DNA from: Niastella sp. OAS944
Lineage (GTDB): Bacteria > Bacteroidota > Bacteroidia > Chitinophagales > Chitinophagaceae
DNA: 64,000 nt
Assembly (NCBI GenBank): GCA_024809215.1
Contig: JANUBW010000001.1
Location: 2,584,841 to 2,648,840, forward strand
Direction of reading: 5' to 3'
Both the position numbers and the translations under genes were made by a program. Below, piece by piece: positions 25,494 to 33,853 of the stretch. The notes beneath the pieces are model-generated. The model ran no database searches and was not told the origin of the DNA. It worked only from the letters and a program-made list of their open reading frames with translations. Within the stretch, counting starts at the first letter, position 1. Each line of letters begins with the position of its first letter.

Positions 25494-25533
25494 AACAAAA
25501 AAGGTGAGCGCCCTTTGAAAGGGCACCCACCTT
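25494..25533 (-). terminator. Terminator of the TonB receptor gene
   Basis: An outer stem AAGGTG/CACCTT (25501-25506, 25528-25533) encloses GCCCTTT/AAAGGGC (25510-25524). On the minus strand an uninterrupted T6 run followed by GTTTGTG comes next. Confidence 0.88.
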
Positions 25534-25553
25534 AGCATATTTTTTCTTTCACC

Positions 25554-28500
25554 CTATTTCAACAACCCATCAATTGTAAACGCTACATAGTATAAGCCAC
25601 CGATTGTTGGACCACCTGCATATTGAATATAACGGTTGTTCAACAAATTGGCGCCGCCCAGCTTAACGCTTCCATTTACTTTTGGAACACGGTAAGTAAC
25701 CTGTGCATCGAGCGTACTGTACGCTGCAATTTTACCCGTTACCAATGGGCTCTCCCACAGGAACGAATCCTGCCACCGCCATACAATGTTAAACCCAACG
25801 TTCTTTGCAATTTCACGGTTACCAAACGATAAGTTGGTTGACCATTCTGGTGTATTGAACCCTGTTACAAAAATATCGTCGGTTTTGTTGGCCTTCATTT
25901 TATTGTAGTTTACATTACCGCCAACAGTAAATTTCTTATAGAAATTGTAAGTAACCCCCAATGCCGAACCATAGTTGTTATAAGCATTTTTTGCATTGGT
26001 ATATACACGGTATCGCTCCTGGCCTTTGCTGGCGGCGTTACCACCACCGGCTGTAGTAATGTCGCGGTTACGATCTATCATGGCAATAACAGCGGCATCT
26101 GAACCTACAGTTTCACCTATAGGCACATACACCTGTACCTGACCCAGGAAACCCTGGTATCTGTTTGTATAAGCATCTACATCTATGATCAGTTTATTAT
26201 CAAGCAACACACTTTTATATCCCACTTCAAATGAAGTGATCTGCTCAGGACGCGCCTTTGGCAAATTGGCTACTACTAACAGATCGCGGTTAGCCAGTGC
26301 TGCTGCATCTGTATTTCCTGCCGCTGCTACTGCTGCATTGAAGTTCACTACAGAAGCCTGTGTATAGCTGTTCTCGAGATAACCCAATCCCTCATTGATA
26401 TATGATAAGCTACCCACGCGTTTTACACGGCCGTTGTTAACATACGATAATGCTTCAAACAAAGCCGGGAAACGGTATCCCTGCTGGAAGGTAAAACGGA
26501 AATTATGACGCTGGTTGAAAGTATACACCGCAGCCAAACGTGGAGTAAATTTAGGATCGAACTCCGGGTTATAATCATAACGTAACGAACCAAACAGTTT
26601 CAACTTTTCGTCAAAGAAGGTTTTTGTTACCTGCGCAAAACCACCGAATTTCTTATAATATACATTGTTGCCGAAATCGCTACTATCGGGCACTTTGCCA
26701 TCTACCATTACGGGTTTGTTTCTTTCTGCAATGGGGCGACTAAAATCAACGAAGTTATTTCCATCCGGGATGATCTCATAAATACGGGCATCGGCGCCAA
26801 CTAGCAGGTCAACTACTTTCTTGGTATATTTCGACAGGTCCCACTGGCCTTCGGTATGGTACATACGGCTTTTTTGACGAAGCGCTGCACCACCGGTTAT
26901 CGGCGCATCGGGAATTGTTTTTGACTGAATATCCCAGTTATTAAGTCCAATAATAACATTCTTCAACGAATCGAAGTAAGGTGTACCAGGCTGCGCACGA
27001 TTTCTATCTGCCGCAGCACGGGCATAAGCATTCGCATCTGCCAGGTTAGCAGAAGTTAATCCACCATGATCTTTACCATATTGCACCAATGTATCCTTAT
27101 ACTTTTTAGCCCAATCAGTACTGTTACCACCGCTGTACAGGTCCAAATTATCTGCAAGCGGTTTTACGTTATATGACTTACCTGTATTCTCAAGCGATAC
27201 ATAACCCCGAACAACGAAATTATTGCCCTTCACTTCCAGATGATGGTTCTGTACTACCACATCTTCCAAACGAATTTTGTTACCACGTTGAAATACGCCA
27301 TCCATTTTACCATAGCGGTAAGAATAAGATGCTTCTACATTCTCAGTAAGGCGGTAATGTAATGCCGCATCCACTTTCAGGTTGCTCACCTTCGGGCTAA
27401 CGAGGTCGGTTTCCCAATAGCCGGTGCGGGTTACGCGCAAAGTTTGGTTATTCTTACCATCAATAGTTAAACCGCTTATAGACGAGGTGTTACTTCCGGC
27501 CAACGCATCATCGCCATATTTGTTCCAGCCATCAAAAGCCGTATTGTTCTCACCATCGAGCGCGGCAAAACCAGGATTGGCGCTTTTCAAATTATTAGGG
27601 TTTTGATCGAGGCGGGTATTTGAACGCCAGTCAACCCCTTGCATATAACCTGCATTTACTTTAAAAGCAAACTTATTGTTGAATGCTTTGGCATATCTGA
27701 TAGCCGACTCAGTTAAGATAGAAGCATCATGATCTTTACCATCAACATGGTTAACACCTGTTTTATGATACAAACTTAAACCCTGGTTATTGAACGGATT
27801 TTTTGTGAGCAGGTTGGCCATACCATTAATGGCGTTCATACCGTATAAAGCTGAGGCAGCGCCTGGTGTTATTTCCACGCTTTGAATATCCAACTCTGTG
27901 GGCCCAATGGCATTTCCCAGGGGAACACCCAGCGTTGCCGCCTGCATATCTACCCCATCTACCAATTGCATAAAGCGGAAGTTATTGGGGATATTAAAGC
28001 CGCGTGTATTGGGCACTTTAAAAGTTAAGCTTGAAGTGGTCATTTGAACACCCTTTACATTTTCGAGGGCATCATAAAAATTGGGAGCCGGCGTTTCGCG
28101 AATAGCCCTGATATCGAGCTTTTCAATAGCCACGGGCGATTTTAAAATACTTTCGGGTAAGCGTGAAGCGGTAACTACTACTTCATTACCTAACACGGTT
28201 TGGGTTACCATGGCCACCTGCAGTTTTGAACCCAGGCTTTTTACTTCCAGTTCCTGCGCTTTAAAACCTATAGATGAAAATACCAGGGTGAAGGGTAATT
28301 TTTGTTTTGTACGAAGCAGAAAGCTTCCGGTATTATCTGTTATAGTACCGGTTACAGAACCCTTGATCTGCACGCTTACATCGGGCAAGGGCGCATTTTT
28401 TTCCTGGTTAATAACCGTTCCTGAGATCTCAATAAGGGCAACTGCCTGAGAGTTAGCAGCTGAACACATTAGAACGGCCAGTGATGCGAGAATAGCGTAC

Positions 28501-28589
28501 TTCAGCTTGGGTCGTTTAAAATGTGGGAACAGATAACTGAACAGGGCTTGCGAAATCCTTGTCCAGCCGATTTGGTTTGCGTGTTTCAT
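25554..28589 (-). CDS. TonB-dependent outer-membrane receptor with carboxypeptidase-regulatory N-domain
   Basis: The 1011-residue receptor has a basic N-terminus and membrane-spanning leader (KYAILASLAVLMCSAANSQ). A carboxypeptidase-D-regulatory-like sandwich follows (ISGTVINQEKNAPLPDVSVQI), then a plug domain (VVVTASRLPESILKSPVAIEKL, DALENVKGVQMTTSS, VEITPGAASALYGMNAINGM), and a long 22-strand barrel ending GPTIGGLYYVAFTIDGLLK. ATG 28589 is preferred over an in-frame TTG at 28613. It follows the sulfate assimilation operon and has three copies of the operator in its leader. It therefore probably imports a sulfur-containing compound or a needed metal complex. The substrate itself is not visible. 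Confidence 0.9.
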   Translation of the reverse strand: MKHANQIGWTRISQALFSYLFPHFKRPKLKYAILASLAVLMCSAANSQAVALIEISGTVINQEKNAPLPDVSVQIKGSVTGTITDNTGSFLLRTKQKLPFTLVFSSIGFKAQELEVKSLGSKLQVAMVTQTVLGNEVVVTASRLPESILKSPVAIEKLDIRAIRETPAPNFYDALENVKGVQMTTSSLTFKVPNTRGFNIPNNFRFMQLVDGVDMQAATLGVPLGNAIGPTELDIQSVEITPGAASALYGMNAINGMANLLTKNPFNNQGLSLYHKTGVNHVDGKDHDASILTESAIRYAKAFNNKFAFKVNAGYMQGVDWRSNTRLDQNPNNLKSANPGFAALDGENNTAFDGWNKYGDDALAGSNTSSISGLTIDGKNNQTLRVTRTGYWETDLVSPKVSNLKVDAALHYRLTENVEASYSYRYGKMDGVFQRGNKIRLEDVVVQNHHLEVKGNNFVVRGYVSLENTGKSYNVKPLADNLDLYSGGNSTDWAKKYKDTLVQYGKDHGGLTSANLADANAYARAAADRNRAQPGTPYFDSLKNVIIGLNNWDIQSKTIPDAPITGGAALRQKSRMYHTEGQWDLSKYTKKVVDLLVGADARIYEIIPDGNNFVDFSRPIAERNKPVMVDGKVPDSSDFGNNVYYKKFGGFAQVTKTFFDEKLKLFGSLRYDYNPEFDPKFTPRLAAVYTFNQRHNFRFTFQQGYRFPALFEALSYVNNGRVKRVGSLSYINEGLGYLENSYTQASVVNFNAAVAAAGNTDAAALANRDLLVVANLPKARPEQITSFEVGYKSVLLDNKLIIDVDAYTNRYQGFLGQVQVYVPIGETVGSDAAVIAMIDRNRDITTAGGGNAASKGQERYRVYTNAKNAYNNYGSALGVTYNFYKKFTVGGNVNYNKMKANKTDDIFVTGFNTPEWSTNLSFGNREIAKNVGFNIVWRWQDSFLWESPLVTGKIAAYSTLDAQVTYRVPKVNGSVKLGGANLLNNRYIQYAGGPTIGGLYYVAFTIDGLLK

Positions 28590-28613
28590 TGTTCGTTTAT
28601 TTTGCCTGTACAA

Positions 28614-28632
28614 GCCTATTATTTTAATAGAC
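28614..28632. promoter_or_regulatory. Operator copy 1 (sulfur-locus palindrome)
   Basis: GCCTATTATTTTAATAGAC matches the central copy at 17 of 19 positions. It is the copy nearest the TonB receptor start, 25-43 bp upstream of ATG 28589. Confidence 0.65.
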
Positions 28633-28693
28633 TATTTTTTTATAATAAATCCCGGTATTGCGAAGAACCGGGATGCATTGATCAACTAATCAT

Positions 28694-28712
28694 GTCTATT
28701 AATTTAATAGAC
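28694..28712. promoter_or_regulatory. Operator copy 2, perfect palindrome
   Basis: GTCTATTAATTTAATAGAC is a perfect 19-bp palindrome about a central T. It is the best copy and defines the motif, CTAT-N7-ATAG flanked by GT and AC. Confidence 0.75.
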
Positions 28713-28723
28713 TAAAAGAGCTT

Positions 28724-28754
28724 AAAAAAACCCGGCATTTAGTTAGTTACCGGG
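28724..28754 (-). terminator. Terminator-like hairpin inside the array
   Basis: On the minus strand CCCGG (28750-28754) pairs with CCGGG (28731-28735) and is followed by a T7 run (28724-28730). It could stop or attenuate read-through from the cys operon into the TonB gene. Confidence 0.6.
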
Positions 28755-28773
28755 CTAATTCGATGCGAATATA

Positions 28774-28792
28774 GTCCATTTTTTTAGTAGAC
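28774..28792. promoter_or_regulatory. Operator copy 3
   Basis: GTCCATTTTTTTAGTAGAC matches the perfect copy at 15 of 19 positions and keeps the outer GTC/GAC arms. It lies 80 bp from copy 2. Confidence 0.6.
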
Positions 28793-28808
28793 TAATAACA
28801 TAATTTAA

Positions 28809-28833
28809 ATCCCGGCCATATTTCTGCCGGGAT
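28809..28833 (-). terminator. Hairpin just after the SirC-TSUP gene
   Basis: ATCCCGGC (28809-28816) pairs perfectly with GCCGGGAT (28826-28833), 8 bp after the stop of the preceding minus-strand gene. The downstream tail on that strand is TTTAAATTATG, moderately T-rich. Confidence 0.6.
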
Positions 28834-28840
28834 CTACTAT

Positions 28841-30358
28841 TTAAAAGATCTTAACTATGATTTTCAGGCTCCAGATGACCACCAAAATACCCAATAAGAT
28901 CAGGGAAGTTTTACGGGGTAATTTTCCGGCCAGCCTTGCAGCCACAGGTGCAGCAATTAAACCGCCTAATATAAGGGCCACTATCACCTGCCAGTGGGTT
29001 ACCCCTAACATAAAAAAGAATGAAAATGCACTGGCCAGGGTAACAAAAAATTCGGTGAGGCTTACTGAGCCTATCACAAACCGCGGACTACGGCCCTTGG
29101 TAATTAAGGTAGTTGTCACAATGGGTCCCCAACCGCCACCGCCAAATGAATCGAGGAAACCGCCAAAAGCGGCCAGCCAGCCATAGTGTTTGAATTTCTT
29201 TTTTTTCTGCTCTTTTTTAAACGCATTCCAAAGTATACGTAAACCCAGCAACATAGTATAGGTGGCAATAACGGGTTTTATATAAGCTGTTTGTGCGTCA
29301 CCAAACTTTACTAACAATATTGCGCCCAACACAGCTCCTATTACCCCCGGTATCACTAAAGCCTTGAACAACTTTTTGTTTACGTTCCCGAATTTATAGT
29401 GGCTATAGCCCGATGCGCCACTGGCAAACATTTCGGCCGTGTGTATACTACCACTCATAGCAGCCGGGCTAACACCTGCTGTTAACAGAATGGTAGCACT
29501 GGTAACACCATACCCCATCCCTAAAGCACCATCAACCAGCTGCGCCAGAAAACCGGCCAGCAGCATCCAGTGGAAATTCTTATCGAGATGTGAGTACCAT
29601 TTTACGGTATCATCGGCTATTCGTTGAAATGGTAAGTATGAGAATATAAAGTGGCCTATGAGCATCAACCCGAACGCGATGAGCGAATACGTAGCGATCT
29701 TGCGCCAGCGCCGCTCTCTTTCCACATTATCCTTTTCAACCAGGATGCGGGTAATTTCATTCAGGCGTTTTACCTTATACTCAAAATTGCCATTCAGTTT
29801 ATTTCTTACTGCATGCAGGTTATTGATCATGTCGTCGAGTTCATTGGGCAACGCATGGTTCAATACTTCCTTTATACGCTTGGCAGCAGTAGGTGATTTG
29901 CCATTGGTAGAAATGGCTATTTTCAAATTGCCTTTTTGTACAATTGAGCTCAGGTAAAAATCACACTGCTCGGGCGTATCGGCTACGTTCACCAGGATCT
30001 TTTTATCCTTGGCAGCCGCCCGTATAGCCAGGCTTGATTCTTTTTCGTTCACTGCAATCACCACCAGGTCTTTGTTCTCCAGGTCGGCTTCTACAAAAGC
30101 CCGCTCATGAAGTGTAACATTAGGATGATGTTTTGCCAGTTTATGAACTTCGTCAGAAATGCTGATTGCGACAACAGTAACGGGCGCTGCGGGTGAATTG
30201 CCAAGTATGGCAGATAGTTTTTCTGCCCCCACTTTTCCCCCTCCTACCAGCAATACCTTTAGGTCTTCCAGCTTTAAGAAAACTGGAAATAAAAGGTTGC
30301 CCTGATCGGCAGGAGCGCCGTTTGTTTGTTTTACCGGTAGTTTTTGTTCTGTCGTCAT
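28841..30358 (-). CDS. Fusion: siroheme synthase dehydrogenase/ferrochelatase domain + TSUP (TauE/SafE) permease
   Basis: The 505-residue protein joins two parts. Residues 1-205 are the Met8p/CysG N-terminal fold: LKVLLVGGGKVGAEKLSAIL is the NAD loop, with LVVIAVNEKESS, VNVADTPEQCDFYLSSIVQ and ISTNGKSPTAAKRIKE. It oxidises precorrin-2 and inserts iron to give siroheme. From about residue 220 eight membrane helices follow, of the TSUP family (LVDGALGMGYGVTSATIL, SGSIHTAEMFASGASG, FGGFLDSFGGGGWGPIVTTTLI), which move sulfite or organosulfonates. It ends the cys operon. The fusion couples cofactor supply to a sulfur permease. Direction and substrate of transport are not known. Confidence 0.88.
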   Translation of the reverse strand: MTTEQKLPVKQTNGAPADQGNLLFPVFLKLEDLKVLLVGGGKVGAEKLSAILGNSPAAPVTVVAISISDEVHKLAKHHPNVTLHERAFVEADLENKDLVVIAVNEKESSLAIRAAAKDKKILVNVADTPEQCDFYLSSIVQKGNLKIAISTNGKSPTAAKRIKEVLNHALPNELDDMINNLHAVRNKLNGNFEYKVKRLNEITRILVEKDNVERERRWRKIATYSLIAFGLMLIGHFIFSYLPFQRIADDTVKWYSHLDKNFHWMLLAGFLAQLVDGALGMGYGVTSATILLTAGVSPAAMSGSIHTAEMFASGASGYSHYKFGNVNKKLFKALVIPGVIGAVLGAILLVKFGDAQTAYIKPVIATYTMLLGLRILWNAFKKEQKKKKFKHYGWLAAFGGFLDSFGGGGWGPIVTTTLITKGRSPRFVIGSVSLTEFFVTLASAFSFFFMLGVTHWQVIVALILGGLIAAPVAARLAGKLPRKTSLILLGILVVIWSLKIIVKIF

Positions 30359-30373
30359 GCTCGTCAGCAGTAT

Positions 30374-32059
30374 TTAAAACGTTACCAACTTTTCGCGAAC
30401 CGCAAAATCGCCGAATGTTTCACCAGACTTTCTGTTCTTGCTGTATCTCTCAAACAGTTCATCAAGCTCCTTCAAAATTGCGGGCTCATCGATATTTTCT
30501 TTGTACTTTTTATTCAAACGGAAACCTTCACGGTCGCCACCCAAATGTAAATTATAACGGCCATAGGCAGTACCTATAAAACCGATCTCCGCTGCATACG
30601 GCCTTCCGCAACCGTTGGGGCAACCGGTCATACGCATCGAGATCTCCTCATCCTGCAGGCCATATTTTGCCAATATAGGCTCCACTTTAGTGATGAGCGT
30701 TGGCATGTAGCGTTGTGCTTCGGCCAGCGCCAGTGAACACGTATTAAAGGCAACACAGGCAATGGCATTTTTACGTACGGCGCCTGCACCGTCAGTATGC
30801 GCAATAATACCAAAATCGGTCAATATCTTTTCTATAGCCTTTTTATCCTTTTGCAAAATGTCGCTGATGATGAGGCCCTGGTTACTCGTAAACCTGAAAT
30901 TGGCTTTACCGGTTTTTGCCACTTCCAGCAAGGCTGTTTTTAGCGCCACCTTTTCATCGGCTATACGGCCATTTTCAATAAATACAGTATAATACCATTT
31001 GCCTTCGTGGTTCTTATACCAGCCATATTCATCCTTTCTGCTGGTGAAGGTATATGGTTTTGGCTCTTCGAGTTTGAAACCGCAACGTTTTTCCAGTTCT
31101 GCTTTAAATGCTTCCACACCCATTTTATCGATGGTGTATTTCAGGCGGCTCAGCTTACGATCGCTGCGGTTACCATGGTCGCGCTGAATGGTAATAACTT
31201 CCAGCACCGCTTTAAGCGTTTGCTCTTCACCACGTACAAAACCCAGCATAGAGGCCAGGCGCGGGTAAGTGGCAGCGTTACCATGCGTAGTTCCCAGGCC
31301 ACCACCGGCAGCAATATTAAACCCTATCAGTTTGTCATTTTCAACAATGGCAATAAGACCCAGGTCATTGGTAAATACATCCACGTCGTTGTTTGGCGGA
31401 ATGGCGATACCTATTTTGAACTTACGGGGCAGATAGCGGTCCTGGTATAATGGATCTTTTTCTACTTCTTCTTTTTCCTTAGGGTCAAGCAAGGGCTTTT
31501 CATCGAGCCATATTTCATAATAGGCTTTTGTTTTTGGCAAACCCAATTTGCTTATTTTTCCCGCGTAGGAAAATATTTCTTCATGTATTGGTGAGAACTT
31601 GGGGTGTGAAGCACAAGCCACATTACGGTTCACATCGCCACAAGCTGAAATAGAATCAATGAGTATGGTGTTGAAAGCCTTAATAGTTGGCTTTACATGC
31701 GATTTTAAAATGCCATGCAGCTGTATGGTTTGGCGGGTAGTGATCTTTATAACTCCGGTTGAATGTTCACCGGCAATATTATGCAGGCCCACGTATTGTT
31801 CACCGGTCATAAATCCACCGGGTAAACGCAAACGGAGCATATATGAATACAACCATTCCAGTTTTTTGGCGCTGCGCTCTTCACGGCGATCGCGATCATC
31901 CTGCTGGTACATACCATGAAACTTAACCAATGCCTGATCATCTTCACGGATAGCACCTGTTAACTCATCGTGCAGGCTTTCTTTTAACGTACCGCGCAAG
32001 CCATCGCTGGCCATTTTTATTTTCTCGGTAGAAGACAAATTATTTTGATTCGTGCTCAT
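30374..32059 (-). CDS. cysI: Assimilatory sulfite reductase hemoprotein subunit CysI
   Basis: CysI reduces sulfite to sulfide with a siroheme coupled to a [4Fe-4S] cluster. The 561-residue protein has two ferredoxin-like halves (RLPGGFMTGEQYVGLHNIA, GIAIPPNNDVDVFTNDLGLI) and the metal site ACVAFNTCSLALAEAQ with TGCPNGCGRPYAAEIGF, giving the C-x5-C and C-x3-C pairs that hold the cluster and siroheme. ATG 32059 is preferred over a TTG three codons upstream. It is 42 bp downstream of cysJ. The length is typical of CysI. A nitrite reductase role is less likely, given the cysJ partner. Confidence 0.93.
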   Translation of the reverse strand: MSTNQNNLSSTEKIKMASDGLRGTLKESLHDELTGAIREDDQALVKFHGMYQQDDRDRREERSAKKLEWLYSYMLRLRLPGGFMTGEQYVGLHNIAGEHSTGVIKITTRQTIQLHGILKSHVKPTIKAFNTILIDSISACGDVNRNVACASHPKFSPIHEEIFSYAGKISKLGLPKTKAYYEIWLDEKPLLDPKEKEEVEKDPLYQDRYLPRKFKIGIAIPPNNDVDVFTNDLGLIAIVENDKLIGFNIAAGGGLGTTHGNAATYPRLASMLGFVRGEEQTLKAVLEVITIQRDHGNRSDRKLSRLKYTIDKMGVEAFKAELEKRCGFKLEEPKPYTFTSRKDEYGWYKNHEGKWYYTVFIENGRIADEKVALKTALLEVAKTGKANFRFTSNQGLIISDILQKDKKAIEKILTDFGIIAHTDGAGAVRKNAIACVAFNTCSLALAEAQRYMPTLITKVEPILAKYGLQDEEISMRMTGCPNGCGRPYAAEIGFIGTAYGRYNLHLGGDREGFRLNKKYKENIDEPAILKELDELFERYSKNRKSGETFGDFAVREKLVTF

Positions 32060-32101
32060 AATTTTCAATGTTCAATGTGGAAAAATGTAAACTCACTTTC
32101 A

Positions 32102-33853
32102 CTAATACACGTCCTTGAGGAACCGGCCTTCTTCTTTCAGGTTATTTAAATAATCAATAGCCTGTACAGATGTTTTGTTACCAAAACGCTCAATGATCTG
32201 CAGAAGGGTGTTCTCCACATCCACACTCATTGGTTCCTTGGCGCCGCATATGTATACATAAGCGCCATTTTGCAACCACTCATACAACTCCCTGGCGTGT
32301 TGCAGCATTTTGTGCTGCACATATATTTTAGTTGCCTGATCTCTTGAAAAGGCTACGTTCATTTTTGTTAGTACACCGGTCTGCATCCAGTTCTGCAATT
32401 CTGTTTGATACAGGAAGTCGGTAACGAAATGCTGGTCGCCAAAGAAGAGCCAGTTACGTCCTTCGGCGCCGGCCGCATCGCGCTCAGCAATGAAGGATCT
32501 GAATGGCGCAATACCGGTACCGGGCCCAATCATAATTACATCTTTTTCAGGAGCGGGTAAACGGAACTGGTTGTTCTTGTGAACATAAAATTCCAGTGAA
32601 CTGTCAACTGCCAGTTCAGCCAGGTAGTTTGAGCATAAACCCTGCTTTACTTCACCGTTCACCTTAAAATTATCGCGGGCAATGGTGACATGCACCTCAC
32701 CGCTATGCGCCTGGGGCGATGATGAAATTGAATATAATCTGGGGGTAATTGGTTCAAGAATGCCAATCACATCTTCGAACTGCGCGGCATTGCTTACCGG
32801 GTATATTTTCAGCAGATCGAGTAAACTGATCTTTGTTTCAGGAATATCCTGTTTTACTATGGCAGCGTATTGTTTTACTACGCGCTCGGGTAAATAAGCA
32901 ATGTTCAGTTTTTTCTTTAGTAACTCTACAACTGTATGTGTTTCGTTACGAAAGGCAACTGATTTTTTCCCATCGATGCCGGCAATGGCAAGGATAGCGT
33001 CTACTACAGCAGGTGCATTCTCTGGAATGATACCAATTGAATCACCGGGTTGGTATTCCAGGTCATCTGCTGTAATTTCTATATGATGGGTTGCTTTGCT
33101 TGAACCTCTATCGTTTAAATTAACATTGGTAATAATAGTACCAGCATATGTTTTTTTACCAGCCGGCTTTTTAGCCACTACGGCGCCAACTGATGCTGTA
33201 CCGTTGCTGCTGGTAGTTGTTGTAAGCGAATGCAACACCTGCGAGAACCAGCCATCGGCATCGCCCTGGTAATCGGTATCGCATTTAATTAACGGAGCAA
33301 CCGGTTGTCCGCCCAGTTTATGTAACTGTTGATAAACATCTTCGCCGGCTTTGCAGAACAGGGGATACGAAGTATCGCCCAGTGCCAGTACACCGAATTT
33401 CATTTGGGGCAGCTTGAACCCGTTCTGATGAATATGGTCGTAGAATTTCTTCGCTGTAGCAGGTGGTTCGCCTTCGCCCTGGGTGCTGATGATGGTAAAG
33501 AAGTATTCTTCTTTAGCCAGGTCGTTCAGCCTGTATTGGTCGAGGCTTACCACTTTGGCCTGAATGCCGCTCTTTTTTGCTTTGGCAGCCATTTCGGTTG
33601 CCAGCTTTTTTGAGTTACCGGTTTCAGTACCATAAGCAATGGTGATCTTGGATACTGATGGAGCTGCAGGTGCTGCAACGGGTGCTGCTGCTGTTGCAGG
33701 TGCACTGGCAGCTGTTGGAGCTGAAGCCAATGCCGGCTGCTCGTGGCAATTCATAAGAACGCCGGCGAGGAATCCATTCATCCAAACCAGCTCTTCCTTT
33801 GTAGAAGACCTTACTAAATCCTGTAACAATTTCAGTTTATGCTCTGCTAACAT
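32102..33853 (-). CDS. cysJ: Sulfite reductase flavoprotein subunit CysJ
   Basis: CysJ passes electrons from NADPH through FAD and FMN to CysI. The 583-residue protein has an Ala/Pro-rich linker near residue 40-60, then a flavodoxin domain (ITIAYGTETGNSKKLATEMA, FTIISTQGEGEPPATAKKFYD, LGDTSYPLFCKAGED), an FAD-binding region (RLYSISSSPQAHSGEVHVTI, GLCSNYLAELA) and an NADPH domain (MIGPGTGIAPFRSFIAERDA, YVYICGAKEPMSVDVEN, ending FLKDVY). Its start overlaps the end of cobA by 17 bp, which indicates coupling in one operon. Confidence 0.93.
   Translation of the reverse strand: MLAEHKLKLLQDLVRSSTKEELVWMNGFLAGVLMNCHEQPALASAPTAASAPATAAAPVAAPAAPSVSKITIAYGTETGNSKKLATEMAAKAKKSGIQAKVVSLDQYRLNDLAKEEYFFTIISTQGEGEPPATAKKFYDHIHQNGFKLPQMKFGVLALGDTSYPLFCKAGEDVYQQLHKLGGQPVAPLIKCDTDYQGDADGWFSQVLHSLTTTTSSNGTASVGAVVAKKPAGKKTYAGTIITNVNLNDRGSSKATHHIEITADDLEYQPGDSIGIIPENAPAVVDAILAIAGIDGKKSVAFRNETHTVVELLKKKLNIAYLPERVVKQYAAIVKQDIPETKISLLDLLKIYPVSNAAQFEDVIGILEPITPRLYSISSSPQAHSGEVHVTIARDNFKVNGEVKQGLCSNYLAELAVDSSLEFYVHKNNQFRLPAPEKDVIMIGPGTGIAPFRSFIAERDAAGAEGRNWLFFGDQHFVTDFLYQTELQNWMQTGVLTKMNVAFSRDQATKIYVQHKMLQHARELYEWLQNGAYVYICGAKEPMSVDVENTLLQIIERFGNKTSVQAIDYLNNLKEEGRFLKDVY

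Larger units (their letters stand above)
24227..25553. other. 1.3-kb intergenic region with regulatory repeats and a gene remnant
   Basis: No intact gene was seen between the Fn3-like gene start and the TonB receptor 3' end. The region contains, in order, a 16-bp palindrome (24290), a CCCGAT/ATCGGG hairpin (24323-24336), three TTGACAA words at exact 10-bp period (24574-24600), a 15-bp direct repeat offset by 20 bp (24794-24828), a broken antitoxin-like gene (25001-25231), the palindrome ladder (25182-25439) and the TonB-gene terminator (25494-25533). Confidence 0.8.
28614..28840. repeat. Three-unit 80-bp tandem array (operator plus hairpin) upstream of the TonB receptor
   Basis: Three degenerate units start at 28614, 28694 and 28774, exactly 80 bp apart (the last runs into the neighbouring gene end). 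Each opens with a 19-bp palindrome related to GTCTATTAATTTAATAGAC. Thirty-eight bases into each unit comes CCCGG, whose partner CCGGG makes a hairpin (28649-28674, 28731-28754, 28809-28833). The rest of each unit is not conserved. This lies between the cys operon end and the receptor ATG. Confidence 0.82.

Noticed and set aside
31007..31450. 147-codon plus-strand frame inside cysI
   Set aside because: Antisense to a conserved gene and without domain signals.
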